A DNA stretch of 64,000 bases, taken from Centropus unirufus. Lineage: Eukaryota > Chordata > Aves > Cuculiformes > Centropidae. The stretch lies in contig VYZI01000346.1 in assembly GCA_013397695.1 (NCBI GenBank), positions 294,381 to 358,380 of the forward strand. Direction: 5' to 3'. Below the pieces are notes generated by a model. The model did not search any database. It saw only the letters and a list, made by a program, of their open reading frames with translations, and was not told where the DNA came from. Positions within the stretch are counted from its first letter, which is position 1, and each line of letters opens with the position of its first letter. A program made the position numbers and the translations under genes. This document shows positions 36,721 to 49,885 of this stretch, piece after piece.

Positions 36721-39700
36721 GTGCGGTTGTGCCTCTGACAGCTCCTGACGTTTTGCTGCCTGTGGGATGTCCCTGTGGCGTGTAATGTCCTCGGGGGGTT
36801 CTGTTGGAATGTGGCTGGTGCCCAGCACCCCGAAATCTCAATACAGAAGAGTGGCTCTGCTGATAACAGCGCTTGCCCTGCCTTCCCGTTTGCACCCCTT
36901 CCCGTGGGCCACCCCTGCTTGTTCTGTGCAAACGTGTGCCTGGGCAGTGGCTTTGTGGCCCCTCCTTGGCCTGTGTCTTGAAGGGTGCTTGTAATCATAA
37001 CAACCACAAAAAGGGCGACATGAGAGCCCAGCATGTTTTAATTGGTGGTGGGGGAGGCGCTACACATTAAGCAAAACCAAGATTATTTCGTTTAGGGAAA
37101 AAGATCTGTTCTAGTCTCCATCTGGACATCATAAGCAGCATCTGAGTTCAGATTGTTCTATCATCTCTCCCACACGTTTTTTCATCTCATTTAGTTTGCC
37201 ATCGTCTCATTGAGCTGTTCCTCCCGCATTTTTTTAAAAAAATTACATTTTTCTGTCTAGCGCTGGCATAAACATCTTTCCTTATCAAAGTTCCTGGTTC
37301 CCTGTTGTTTTATGTGGCCCAGCATGGGTACGTTGCTATAGTTTAGTCTCTGTTACAGCATCCTAAATATTCTACCACACATATATGTAATGTTTAGCTT
37401 CAGAGTTCCCACCAAGAAACTTTGCAGGCTACCTGAAGCTGCTTGGCTTCTGCCAGAACTACTGGGGCACCCAGACTGCTCAAGGGGAGTTTTAAGTCAG
37501 GGGTGGGAGTTACTGCACCTCTTCCTGTTTTGTATTCCCTGCCGTAATTTCGGGAACTTTATCTTTAGCTACTGTCAGACCCAAAAATGAAGTGGAACAG
37601 AAGCAGCTCTGTGCTTTTGGGGAGTACGTGGCTGAGATCCTGCCTAAATACATCCAGCAAGTACAGGTAGGTGCTCTTCAAGAAATTGTTCTTGTGGGAG
37701 GGACAGGACCCAGTGAACGCACTACTTGGCCATTAGATGTTTTCAGAAGTTATTCTGGGGAAGGAAGATTGTCTCGAATACACGAAAGCTACTGCTATCA
37801 TTGAGCTTCTTTCTCTGATGCGTCTCCTGTGCACTAAATTCTCCTTATATAGGTGTCCCGCTGAATTCAGTGTAATGTTCAGTCCTGTTGGTGTTTGTAG
37901 TCATGCCCTTTCCACTATTTTCATCAGGTGACTTGTTTCAATGAGCTGGAGCTTCTGATCCATCCGGATGGGATCATTCCAGTTCTGACCTTCCTTCGAG
38001 ATCACACTAATGCCCAGTTCAAGTCTTTGGCTGACCTGACTGCTGTCGATGTCCCATCCCGGCAGTACCGCTTTGAGGTAAGAGCTGCTCAGAGGTGCAG
38101 AACTCGGAGAGCTTGACTTGTGCTGATGGCTATTGCAGCTATGACCATATTTTCTGCTTTCTGACAGTGGAAAGAAAATCCACTCCAAAATGTTGAGTTT
38201 CATCGTGGAAGCAGTAGAATGGATACTGTGTGGGTTCCTGGTCTGGATTTCCTCTTGTTTTTCTGAAAGTCTTTTTTTTTTTATTGTTTTCTTTTTTTTG
38301 TTTTGATTTTACCAAAGTGTTAGAGACTTCTTCCTGGCCGGATGTGAATTGGTGCTCTTCCTTCTTCGACTTAGGCCTGTCAGCTGCTGTTGACGCAGTT
38401 GCTCCTACATGTTTCCTTTAAATCCCATCGATCTTCTTAACAGTTTTTTTAAAAAAACAAAACTAAACAAAAAGCTATTCAGTTGTTTTAAAAATATTCC
38501 CTCAGAGTCAGGACCAAATAGGAGCTGAGGCAAATGCTGAAAAAGCTCTCAGAAGATTTGGGGCACTGAGCTCCCACTGACCATCAGTGGATAAGGAGAT
38601 TTGGTTCCCACAGATGCTTTTGAAAACGTCTCCATGTGGCTTTTCAGCTGCAGAAAAATTGCAGCTGGAAATAGAAAAAGAATAGATCTGTGGTGAAACC
38701 ACAGGTTCAACATATTGTCTTCTCCTCTACTATTAGTAAGCTTTGTTTACGGTATTGTTGCAAAGGCATGGTGGTAGCTTAGCCTAGGAAGATCTGGAAA
38801 ATGCAGTGGCAGAAAATTCCTAAGGCTCATGTGCTGTAGGAGGCCAACTAGGCATTCTGGTAGATGAAGAGATGTCTTTCTTGTCTTGTCTAATCTGGGC
38901 AGTCCACCTTTCAGACAAGAGAAGGGAATTGGTAGAATTTTAATTCCCATTAAGTAACACCATTAAATGAAAAGCAGCTGATTTATTTCATAGAATGAAT
39001 CATGGAATCATAGGATGGTTTGGGTTGGAAGGGAGCTTAAAGACCATCCAGTTCCAACCCCTCTGCCATGGACAGGAACACTTCCTACCAGACCAGGCTG
39101 CTCAGCGCCCCATCCAACCTGGCCTTGAACACATCCAGGGAAATGGCATCCATGACCTCCCTGGACAACCAGTTCCCGGCAACCTGTGCCAGTGCCTCAC
39201 CACCCTCATGGTGAACAATTTTTTCCTGATGTCTAGTCTAAGTAATCCCCTCCCTTCCCAGCTTTCTTGTAGCTCCCTTCAGGTACTGGAAGGCTGTTTC
39301 AAGGTGTCCCTGGGGTCTTCTCCAGGCTGAACAACCTCAACTCTCTCAATCTGTCCTCTTAGCAGAGGTGCTCCATTCATCTGATCATCCCTGTAGCCTC
39401 CTCTCGACCTGCTCCAACAATTTCTCCCCTTTGGTTTATCCTGTGGTATTAAATTACTTACCAATGGCTGCTCAGAAAGCGAGGGGTTGGAGGTTTGCCT
39501 CATTTATATTGGCTTATCAGATGTCTGTTGTTTTCAAATATTGCAGTTCCTTCTTGCTTTGCTACAAACAGCTTTGACTTTTATTAACGTAACTCATTAG
39601 ACAAAAATCCTGAGAGCCGTAGAGAGTTTCTTTAACTCAAAGGCCTCTGGTCTCTTAAGAAGCTGGAAGATTTTTTAAATCAGAATTTTTCTTCTAAAAC

Positions 39701-41792
39701 TCAGGGTAGTAGATTGATAGAAAATCTAGAAGTATAAACCTTAACAAATTCACCTTTTCCAGCCATCTTCAGAGAGGCAGCATCAAACCAGGCTGCACAA
39801 TTTCCTTTAAAGGCTTGGGTATGTTTTTCAGTCCGCTTCTCGTAAGCATTCCCCCCTTGCCCAGAGATTCTAATAATCCTCATGAGCAGCCTTTCTAGTA
39901 GGGCTGCATCACCACAAGAGTAAGAAATCTTCCCTGATATCCAACTTCTTTGGGGCTCTGATGGTGAAGACCATTTGAAATAGCCTTTGCATGTCTTTGT
40001 TTGGCTGGTCCCGTGCTGGCAAGAGATCTGTAAATGCCACACGTGACCAATGCCACCTTTTACTCTGCTCCAGATTGTGTACAACCTCCTGTCCTTACGC
40101 TTCAACAGTCGGATCCGCGTGAAGACGTACACAGATGAGCTGACGCCCGTTGATTCCGCAGTGTCTGTGCACAAAGCAGCAAACTGGTATGAAAGAGAGG
40201 TGAGTGCCAGTGTACTTGGGAGCAGAGTCTTTGTGGAGAGGGACTGTGTTTTCCTGATTAAACTGATTCCAAGGGCCCTGAGGAAGGAAAAAAAGAGGAG
40301 TGTTTCCCTGACTGCCTTTTCAGAATAGGAAATAGAAGGGTGTTTGATTTGCTTTTGAATGAGTTTCTGCATCCGTTTTGCTGGCACTGCACAAAGCCAG
40401 GCGTGTAACTGGAATTTGGTGGATGTAAGGCATGAAGCTTTTTTTTCTCTAATCTAATTCAACTTACTTGGCTCCTTTTCCTTTAGGTTTGGGACATGTA
40501 TGGTGTTTTCTTTGCCAACCACCCTGATCTAAGGCGGATCCTCACAGACTATGGGTTCGAGGGCCATCCTTTCCGGAAGGACTTTCCGCTCTCTGGTTAT
40601 GTGGAGGTAGGAAATGTCCTTATGTCTAAAGTTACTAAATATTTCCAGTGCTCTTATCTGAGTTTTGGTGCAGAGATGTGACTGCTTTACCATCGTTTGT
40701 CTGAAAGGCACGAAGGATGTTCCCCTTGTTTGTATTCCACAGGAGTTTTATCGATCTCCTACAAGGAAATTTGTCACAAAGTGTCATCCAAAATAAGGCA
40801 TCCAAGGCTGGAGCCATTGAGGTGTGCTTTACACACCAAAAACATTCATCAGGCAGAGAAAGGGCTTCTGTTATTAGCATTTCTTGTGGAAGGTTAAACT
40901 TTCCACTGTAAAACTGGAGATTCCCAGAGAAACAAAGGACTGAAATGGTCTTAATGCAGTTGAAACTCCAATTTGTTGAGTTTTTGTAGGCCCAGATTAT
41001 AAAACCCTGGCTAAACTGACTGGCCGTTTATCAGATAGTTACCTCTGTGTGTCGGATACAAGTGAGATGAGTGTGTTTGGTGTCTGGAGCTTCAAATGAC
41101 CACCAGGCAGAAGCAGTCATATTTAGTGCAATTCTAAGACTGAGTTGAATCTCAGGAGAAAACTGTGGTTCTGCAGACAGCAGAAAGTTTTAAGAAAATT
41201 CAAAATAACAGCAAATCCTTAGAGTGAGGACCAAGCAGTCCCAAACTCTGCCAACTGGACAGGCTGTCTCATTTCCATGACTCAGGAAAAAATTGCTTTG
41301 TCGAATGACAAACTGAATGTAGACTTCATGCAGAATGTATGCCGGGTGCCCCTAATTGAAGGTGGTGAGCCAACACACCTGAGGTACATTGTGGTAAAGA
41401 AGAGGGTTTTCCTGGAGAGTCCAGAAGTCTTGGTGGAATCCAGAGGGCTCTTGTTCAATCATGAGAAGAACACATGTGACACAGAGGGCTGTGGTTTATC
41501 CGTGGTATAAGAAGCAGGATTGCCTGTGCCGAAGGATGGCTTTGGTCACAAGTGTGGAGTTAATAGCAGAGATGCTATGGGGACTATATGGAAATAAATG
41601 ACCTTGTCCTTTGTGCCGCTCTAGGTGCGGTATGACGATGAAGTGAAACGCGTAGTGGCGGAGCCCGTGGAGCTATCTCAGGAATTCCGCAAGTTTGATC
41701 TGAATAGTCCTTGGGAAGCATTTCCTGCCTATCGTGCAGCTCCAGAACCCCTGAAAATAGAAGCAGGAGCCAAGAAAGAAGATGCAAAATAG
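36111..41792 (+). CDS. NDUFS3: NDUFS3, complex I 30 kDa subunit
   Basis: A core iron-sulfur-protein-fraction subunit of mitochondrial NADH:ubiquinone oxidoreductase, in the peripheral arm (bacterial NuoC homologue). Coding exons are 36111-36159, 36610-36672, 37569-37666, 37928-38077, 40074-40199, 40487-40606 and 41625-41792. Their sum is 774 nt, or 257 residues against 264 in human, with consistent phases. Exons 1-2 give an Arg/Ala-rich mitochondrial presequence (MLAAAARGLVRGLVLRAGAG). The mature protein then follows: AFGEYVAEILPKYIQQVQ, FLRDHTNAQFKSLADLTAVD, YNLLSLRFNSRIRVK, and the family signature EREVWDMYGVFFANHPDL across the exon 5/6 junction. The C-terminus is KKEDAK. The weak-looking exon 2 donor (GCC|GTGAGT) is fixed by the codon joining exon 3 (R-P-T-V-R-P). 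Confidence 0.98.
38078..40073 (+). other. NDUFS3: NDUFS3 intron 4
   Basis: About 2 kb between GTAAGA (38078) and CTGCTCCAG (40073). It contains an antisense CR1 fragment (about 38988-39430) and T-rich runs near 38270-38300. A 228-codon minus-strand ORF (39701-40387) overlaps exon 5 and is not convincing as a gene. Confidence 0.9.
38988..39430 (-). mobile_element. CR1 LINE, 3' fragment (minus orientation)
   Basis: The plus strand shows the reverse complement of a CR1 3' end. It starts at 'catagaatgaatcatggaat', then has 'ggtttgggttggaaggga', 'aaagaccatccagttccaac', 'ccatggacaggaac' and 'aggctgctcagcgcccc', running to 'gcctcctctcgacctgctcc'. It lies in NDUFS3 intron 4, antisense to the gene. 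Confidence 0.95.
40607..41624 (+). other. NDUFS3: NDUFS3 intron 6
   Basis: About 1 kb between GTAGGA and a CCGCTCTAG acceptor. The 77-codon ORF at 41277-41510 has no recognisable similarity. I see no repeat. Confidence 0.85.
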
Positions 41793-41851
41793 CAGCAGAA
41801 TGGAGCGGATGTGCAGCACCGTCCTTCCTGTTCTAACATAATATTTATAAA

Positions 41852-41857
41852 AATAAA
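41852..41857 (+). terminator. NDUFS3: NDUFS3 poly(A) signal AATAAA
   Basis: The first AATAAA after the stop, 60 bases downstream, implying a short 3' UTR ending near 41875. Confidence 0.85.
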
Positions 41858-41875
41858 AATTGATGTGAGATTCGT

Positions 41876-44800
41876 GCCTGTTGTTGTCACATTAATAATG
41901 TTGTTTTCAAACTAGATGAAAAGCACAGGGTGAGGGATGCCAATTTACAGTCTTGATAGTCCAACTGGTAGGTGTTTATCTGCTGCTTTGAGCTGCAAGA
42001 CACTGGATTTGTCTTCTTGGTTTGTAGAGTGAATGGGGTCAAGGGCATTCCCTGTGGCAAAGATGCTTTATATGCATTCTGCTTCTGTCGGCTGTCCCTG
42101 CAGGCGTAAATCATAACCTGAGCCCTTGCTAGGAGAGAAGCAACTGCGTAGCTTAAGCAATGGGACAGCAGTGTCTAAGGTCCGAGGTGGGTGTGGGGAA
42201 GGCTGTAATCATACAGCAAATGGGCAAAGCTTTTGTGAATGGTTCTAATGCATTTGTTATTAGGATGACACAAGACGTACCTGGATCCAGACCAGAACAA
42301 TTGTGGAAATCTCTGCCTTGTTTTGTTAGGAATTAGGTCAGTGCTCGTTCTCCTGGCAGAAGAGGGAGTTGCAGGTAACCCTTCACATACCGCTCCCTCG
42401 CTCTGGCTTTTCCTTTGCAACCAAGCAGAATTACTTTCTCCAGCATCACCAGTTCATGCTTTTTTCTGCAGTCAAAAATATCTCTTCCCTTGTCACTGTT
42501 CCAGTTATTTTGAGCTGTATGATATAACAGCATTACCACTATCTTTACTCTTGTGGAAAAATCTCAGCTGTCCAAAAAAGCTGGAAAAATACTGAGGTTT
42601 CACTCCACCCACCACCTGTTTGAATGATTCTATTACAGCAGTCATCAGTTAATAATGTCACTTGTCCTTAGTCCAGAAAATGCATCACGCGGTCCTGCAT
42701 CAGAAAGCTGGCTAACCTCGTTAAGGTCTGAAAACTTGTATAAGAGAGTTCATAAAATGATTCACAAGCCATTTGTAGATGTTCCCTTAATTGCGACTTA
42801 AGCTTTTAAATTGTAAAAGTGGCAATAAAAAAGGGGGTTGAGGGACATTAGATAGAATATGGGATGGAGGAAGGGATAGGATGATATTAAAAAAAAGGGA
42901 TGAGTAGTCATTGTGGCTGGAATTGGATCTGTTTGTGAGAATTAAATAGTTGAACTGTATGTTAAGAATTAGAGTTTGTGTTTGTTTCCGCCCCAGCCTG
43001 GTAAGCATTGGCTTCTTAAATTCTTGACTTTTTTTTTTTTTTAATTTGTTTCTGGCTGCTGTGGCCAGCAATGTTTGATATGTGACTCAGAACAGTGTTC
43101 TCCAGATATAACTAACAGCATTCACCACTCACCTTGAAGGTTATAGTTTTTTGCAGGAAAAAGAAGGGAACACAAACCAGAAATTTAGGGGTTTATACAA
43201 TACTTAGCTCCACTTTAGGTCTGCCATCCGTTGAATTGGTTAAATAGGAGATGTACTTCTAGTCCTTCCTACACCGTGTTCCACAGCTGGTTCTGTTTTC
43301 TGTTGCAGTGGCTTTTTTTCCATGCCAGTGCCTATTGCACAAGACAGAGAAGTTCCTGGCACCACTTCTGTTACTGTGAAAATTCTTAATAGAGCCCATT
43401 TCTCCCTCACATTCTCCCTCCCCCATCCCAGGTTGCCTGAGGCACCGTGCCAAGACTTATGATCTGCCTGCCACAGAAAAGATGTATTTCCCGGTATGAT
43501 AAGTCCAAAGACCGATGGTAGCAGGAACAGAAGGAAAACTGCCATTTAGACATGATGTTTGTGCAGAGGGAGAATTTGATTGATGTAACACCAAGAAACA
43601 TCAGACACAATGCCCTGTCAAGTGAGACACAATGTGAGGTTTGCTGAAGAATGTGTGTACTGGAGTCAAAATAGCCAGCCCTGTGGGGACAGACACTGGC
43701 TCCAGCAGGCCTTTAATATGTGAAATAGTTGCTAAAAGACTCAAATCTCTTCTCATTAGAGAAGCCTGGGAGCTTATGAAGAGTGCAATTTACTCACCCA
43801 GATGCATTATCCCAGGGACAAGAGGTTGCGTAGCCTCGTGAAGAACTGCCAGTGTTGGCACACCACCTCCTTCATTGATCCTGAGCTCCAGGGGCCACCC
43901 TTGCCCGTGGAACCTGCTTGCTCTGGGTTCCTGTGGCTGGTGGGCGCTTGCTTCATGCTGGGCAAGGCTGCGGTCAGCTTGGTCAAGCACGCAGCTAACT
44001 TCCAAATCTTCTGTCCCTGCCTGATCCATTCTGCCAGCCTCCACAAGGCCTGTTTGCCTGTGTTGGATTTCCCAGCTGTAGGAGGGTGTTGGATGAGATC
44101 TAAGTCAGATGTAGCTGACTTACAGACACACTGTTCTGCAGAGAAATTTTCTGGTACTGCAGAGACAGTCTTTAGGTGATGACTCACAGTCACCATGTTG
44201 AGCTTCCCCAGATGAGAAGGCTTTGCTGGTCTTTTCTGGAACTCTGGCATTTCTCCCTGCAGCTGGGTGAGCAGACTCTCTTCCCTGAGGATGTGACTGT
44301 CAATGCTGTCAGGGTATTCACCTGCATCATGGTCACGCAGTCTGTGTGGGCCCTTGCGACTGATCTCCGGTCAAAATCCTGGTGGGGATTTCAGCTAGGC
44401 CTCGCTTGTCTGCATGGCTCGCATCTGCCTTCACGTTGCATCCTGTTCCCTCTTCTCCAAGTTGTGGGGAGCGTCCTTTTATGCAGTGGGTGTTGTGAGC
44501 TGGGGACCTCCCTGCCACTGGGAGGCACCCTGCAAGCAGGGGATGCAGCTTACAAACTGAAAGGAAAAGATGATGAAAACATTTGCATAAGGACCAGTAG
44601 GACCATACCTGGAAAATACTGAGACGACAGTGAAGGTCTTGTCTGGTTACAGACAGTGCTTCCCTCAAGGTTTCCTGCCTTTTTACCCCCTATGACCTGA
44701 ATCTCGCATTCTCTAGGAGCCACGTATATCCTTCTTCCTTCTCCTTTTTCCTTTGCTGCCTTCTCCTCATCATCTTCCTCCCTTCGCCACCTCCCAGGAA

Positions 44801-47601
44801 AGCCCAGGCTGGGAACTGTAATCTCCCCAAGTTCTGGGCAAGATGTTTGAAGCAAGAGACTTCTCCAATTCTACAAGCAAAATCTGCCTTTTGTGAAGAT
44901 GCTGCTTATCTCCCCGCAGCCCCATCTCAAAGAAACCTCCCTCCCAGAAAAATCCATTTCTTGTGCTGTATTAACCACACCCTGTGCCTTCTGCCAGCGC
45001 CCTGGACCAGATGTGTCTCTAAAGCACAGCCCATGTGGGTTCCTGTGGTGAGGAGCCTGTCCCAGCTTACAGCTGTAATCTGCAATGGGGCAAGGAGGCA
45101 GCAGAAATTTACTGTGTGGAGAGAGAACGTGGCTTCAGCTGTACAAACACTGCTGTGTCCATGTTTACAATTGGAAAATCACGTATCTGAACGAGGTAAC
45201 AAAATAAAAGGTCTGTAAAAAAAATGCAATGGTGAATGGAGGTGCTAAATAAGCCAACAGACACAAAGACTTACAGCCTGCGGGAGTCTGTAATGTAAAG
45301 ATCACACAAATTCTTCCCAGCAGATGCCGTCACTTGTGACTGTGGCAAATGCAAGGTGGCTGCAGCCTCACCACTCTCTTCCCTTAACAGTTTCTCACTG
45401 CATTGCTCCAGCTGCCCTGTGGCAGGCAAAGCTTCAGTTTCCTGGAAGAATTTTGGATCAGCATCCAACCTGCTCCTTTCAGTTTTTCATCCCTCCTATC
45501 TTGCTTCCCTTTCCCATATTTTTGCTTCAGGAGGTCATGTTGGAAAGCATGAAAACAGCCAAGGTGCCCCTGCAGAAACCTGGCTGGATGTGACACTGTG
45601 AAACTGGTCCCACACCAGACGGTAGGACCAGGGGGAGTGTGGAGGGGCAGGGCTGTGCACACTCAGCTGTGAATACCTGGCAAGGACAAAATCCCTCAAG
45701 AGGAGAAGCTACATTTTCTAACACTGCGGGGTCTATGTGCAGCTGCCAGAAACTCAGGCTTCTTTCTGTGCCCCATATAACTACTGCTGCTTTATAAACG
45801 ACTAAGGCATGTGTTTATTAATATGCAAATGCAGGATATTTAGGCAATTCCATAACGTTCCCCCAGCTCAAGGCAGCACCTATGAGCATCTATGATAGCA
45901 ATGATGCTTTTCCCCCACTTGCCACTCTCTAAGCAGAGCCTCGGAGCCTTCTTTCTTCTCCCACCCTAGGCTATCCCTCTCTAGGCACTTCAACTGCAAG
46001 CTGTTCCCAGGAAATTTTCCAGTTGACAAAGTCATGTACGGCTTTTGCAGATGTTGGCCAGAATCCTGGACTCCTCCTTGAGTCACATGCTGCATAACAA
46101 AGGGAGGCTATTTCACGGCCCATGAGGAGCAGGGTTACTTAACACAGTGACTTCCAGACAAAGTCATGTTTACATTGTAGATTGTGAGGGATTCTGGCAC
46201 AAAACAGAAGGCACTTCAATCATTCTGCACAGATGGGTCAGTAGTGTCTGCTGCCTGAGTAGCATGTGATTCACACTCTAATAGAGGATATCTTATCCCA
46301 CAAGAAAGGGATGCAACTAAAGCAGAAGCAGCAGAAAATAATGAAAACTTAAACAATTGTAGCCAGATTTGAAGATAGCTAAAGCGATGACAGGCACACG
46401 GGGCTTATTCGGATCCAAATTGAAGGTAAGACTGGCTCTGGATAATAAGGGTCCTCCCTCCCCTGATAAATGTAGTACCATACCACTACGTTCTTCATGT
46501 TCTTCATAGCTGGTGTGAGTCCACATGTTGCCAGGTACGACTACAGATGCTGGAACTTTCTGAAGATGTGCTGCTTTTGACACAGATAACTTACTAACTG
46601 GAACATCATCCCTACCCACAGTAAAATATCTGGTGACAGCAATCATTGCAAATTGACCCCCTGTAACTTGCCAAGAAAGGTATGCATTTCAGCTCCCCCT
46701 CCTCCCTTTTCTAGGCAGACTTCTATCCTCAAAGAAGACCTTTAACTTGAGGGAGATGGTATTATTTATACATATTATTAGATATTTGTATAACCCTGAC
46801 ATCCCAGAGACACTCAGGACAATACTGTCCCACTCAGAGTATAAAATCTAGAACAGCTTGACTGGGGATTGGGACTGTGAAGGGAATCCGAGGAAGTTTC
46901 ATCTGTGTAATCAACAACACCTAAGGCAGAATCTGCTCATCACAACCCAGAAGTCTTGTTACAGAAGAGGATGATGAGATGCTAAATCCTGGCAGAATCT
47001 GATGCTTGCTGTTTGCTAAGTTATTGTATTGAGTTCTCCCTCTGGGAGATTTGATACAGAATGGAACAAGTGACATTTCTCCTGCCTGTTTGTATATTTT
47101 GGCTGCTGCTGCTCTTCCATGAATCTGCACAGGCTGTTGGCCTTATCTGCTTTTGACATTTCAGGATTGTTTGCAGATTTTCAAACTCAGCAGAAAAGGA
47201 AAACTGAAAACAAAGCCAAAGAGCTGAGCAGAAGTGCCACAGGGTTGTTGTGCAAAGGGACCCGGAGGTCCACCCTTCTTCATGTGTAGTGGAATTTCTG
47301 GCAACTACTGTCTCCCTCTCATAAACTGTAGTGTAAAAATCAGCCTTTGGAAAAGCTTAAAGAGTCCTGCCAAAAACTTCATGACAAAGTCTTCCAAGTT
47401 TCCAAAATATGATGGAAAATATCCTTCAGGGTCAGCAAGTTGAACTGCAAGCCCTTCCCAGGACTGCAGCTAGAAACACAGAAACATCAATCTGTTCCAA
47501 CAGAGGCTGCTGGGACCAGAAGCAGCAAGGGAAGACGCCACAGAAACCAGCTCTCACTTCCCCAGCAGAGAGGGTGGCAGCCACTGCTGGCTTGAGCTGC
47601 T
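41876..47601. other. Intergenic between NDUFS3 and FAM180B
   Basis: 5.7 kb with no exon I can support. The block at about 43640-45660 is richer in GC and has overlapping ORFs of 60-148 codons on both strands, which is more consistent with composition than coding. A 109-codon minus-strand ORF at 46317-46646 is unrecognised. I see no CR1 copy. Confidence 0.6.
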
Positions 47602-47668
47602 ATGGCCCAGGTGCACTTTAACACCTGGCTGATCCTGTGCGTGTTTGCTGGATCCCCGAGGCTGACAG
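47602..47668 (+). CDS. FAM180B: Probable FAM180B signal-peptide exon
   Basis: ATG at 47602 opens MAQVHFNTWLILCVFAGSPR followed by LT. This is a short N-region, a hydrophobic core (WLILCVFAG) and a small-residue cleavage zone, i.e. a credible signal peptide. It is followed by an AG|GTAGGA donor after 47668 (phase 1). It lies 2.2 kb upstream of the main FAM180B exon on the same strand, where a first exon is needed because FAM180 proteins are predicted secreted. It cannot join directly to 49886: the phase is wrong and the direct join changes frame, so a middle exon of 3n+2 bases is required and I could not find it. Assignment is inference from position, peptide character and donor. Confidence 0.5.
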
Positions 47669-49885
47669 GTAGGAATTGCACCTGTTAGCAGTGGGGCTTC
47701 TTGGCTTGGCAAATGCTTGTGCAATGAGTCCCAGCTGTGGCTGGTTTGTGGGGGAGACACTTGTACCTATTGCAGAATGAAGAGCCGCTGCTGGTTTTGG
47801 TTGCAGGGGGAGGGTTTTCTTGGGTCTCTGCTGAAAAAAAAACAACCTAGTCCTACAATGATTTTTGTGCATTTTCTAGATTCTTTTTGGAAAAAAAATA
47901 CCAAGCCTGTTGAACAATAAAGTAAATAAGGGACATTAACTTCTCCAAAGAACATTTATGTTGCTTCAATACATTATTTGTTTTGTTTAGTTTTTGTTTT
48001 ACTCTACTTAAAAATCTAACACTCTATAAACTTATACAACAGTTACTAATAACAACAGTTTGGCAGCTATTCAAGAAATTCGTTGACTTCACAGCCAAGC
48101 AGATGTCTCTCAATAAAGGGACCTGTGACCTTAGTGGATCAGTTAGCAGAGAGAAAGACTGGCAAAGAAATGATGCGGTATCTTTACCTGAGCTAAAAGC
48201 CTTGCTGGCACATCCAGGGAGGAGCAGCAAAGAGCAGCTACCTGCCTGCTCACGTTCCACAGCCACAGCTGGCTTGGATCACAGAGTCTGCAGCTGCGTG
48301 GAGAAACAATCCTCTACAGCCTGGGATGGTGGCAGTGCACTCCTTCAGGCAGTCCGTACATCTCCCTGAAAAGCTTTAATCGAGAATGGAAAATTGGAAT
48401 TGGCTTGGTAGTAATCATCACGCACACAGAGTATTAAATACTTTTTCTACTTTTTTTCTGACTTCAACCCTGGGGTATTCAATATAAATTCTCCCTCTTT
48501 TTGTGCAAAAAGTCTTTATTCATATAAAAATGAAAACAAAAAAATGTTCCAGAGCTTACTATTTTATAGGAGCTTTTTCCATTTCATGTTTCTTGACTTG
48601 AAGGATAAATCTATAATAAGCAGAAGAGGGTCTTGGCTACAAGACTACTCCGATCAACACAGAGAAGGGAGGGGACAGAGCCTTTCTGGACCGAGGCTAC
48701 TTGTGACTCCTTTTTCACAAAGAAACAATAAAGGCAAAATAAATGCAGCAAGTTAAAGTACTAGAATTATTCGGAAATGAGAATTAAATAATTTTAGGAT
48801 TAACATGACTCATATTAATAAATTCCCATCCCTCTGGCCTCATATCATTTTTTTTCTCACAATTTAAATGATGTCAGGTGGCCCAGCAAGAAATCAGCTG
48901 GTCACAAGAAGAGCTGTAATGGATCTGCAAATCTGTAAATGGATTTATATCTGAAGTATAAAACCAAGATAAGCATCAGGTTGGGTTTCCACCAGCAGGT
49001 CAAGGAGCCTGGGCAGCATTACTTTCTCCAGCAAAAAGTTGCTGAAGCAACCAAACCCCATCAACTCAAACCCCACCTGTACCTGGCACGAGGGGCTTCC
49101 TTGCTGACGGTGCCTTTGTTGCCGTACACTTCAGCTCCGTTGGCAGGATTAAGCGCTGTCATACCCAAAACTTGCATGTGCCTCGCTCAATCATTTCCGC
49201 TTCTCTTAAAACGCTTGTTTTGCTCTTCAAAATCTTGTGGTCAGCATCTGTGATGTTTGGCAAGCCGCCAGTGAGAGCTCAGAAATATTGAAGAATTTAT
49301 TGACAACTCAATGACAAAAAACAAACAGCAAGGTCTGTGGTCTTGTGCTATCCAACTCTGCCTGATGTCTTCCAGATGAACACCCTCGCAGCAGGAATGG
49401 TGCTGGCTCCAACACACCCCGCCGTGGCCCAAAGGATGCTGACATCATGTTAGAGGTCTTCTGGGCGCTGGGGGCCCGTGGGCCAAGGCACCGTTAGTGC
49501 CCAGGCGATCACCTGCCTCCACATAAACACCCACGCATTCTGCTCGTTCTCATCCTAGCTGGAGTTCGGGGACACTTGGAAAACGCTTGGACGATGCCTT
49601 AATTGCAATTGAGCTGCTGCGGGCAGGATTGTAGTGGGAGAAGCAGGGTGGGAGGCAAGAGATAGATGGGTCCCACTGGGAAACCGAGGCATGGGGCCAG
49701 GCAGTAAAGGGGTGTGGGGCTGGCGGAGAAGGACATGGAGTGGGATTAGGTGGGCTGTGGGCGAGTCAGTGAGTGGTGGCCTCTCGGTTGGGCCTGAGAT
49801 TTGGCAGGCAGCTTGAGAGCTTGGTTATAGCCGGTTGGAGGGTTTGTGCCGGGGTTCTTGTGCGCATGCTGCTCTTCTCTTCCAG
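47669..49885 (+). other. FAM180B: FAM180B intronic region, middle exon unresolved
   Basis: About 2.2 kb between the candidate first exon and the main exon. I tested plus-strand acceptors near 47783, 47807, 48262 and 49138. The first reached a stop at once; the others ran to stops with no good donor or family-like peptide. Confidence 0.45.

Noticed and set aside
36215..37034. Minus-strand ORFs of 201-238 codons downstream of the NDUFS3 start
   Set aside because: High GC in the CpG island lowers stop frequency. They overlap NDUFS3 exon 2 in antisense and show no family motif.
39701..40387. 228-codon minus-strand ORF in NDUFS3 intron 4
   Set aside because: It covers NDUFS3 exon 5 in antisense and has no recognisable domain. 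It is probably a chance open frame.
46317..46646. 109-codon minus-strand ORF
   Set aside because: No known motif, no clear splice context and no neighbour support. It is not strong enough to call a gene.
48263..48369. Possible FAM180B middle exon after the acceptor CTCACGTTCCACAG
   Set aside because: The frame from exon 1 stays open and reads a family-like ALLQ, but no GT donor follows (only CAG|GCAGTC) and the rest of the peptide does not resemble FAM180.
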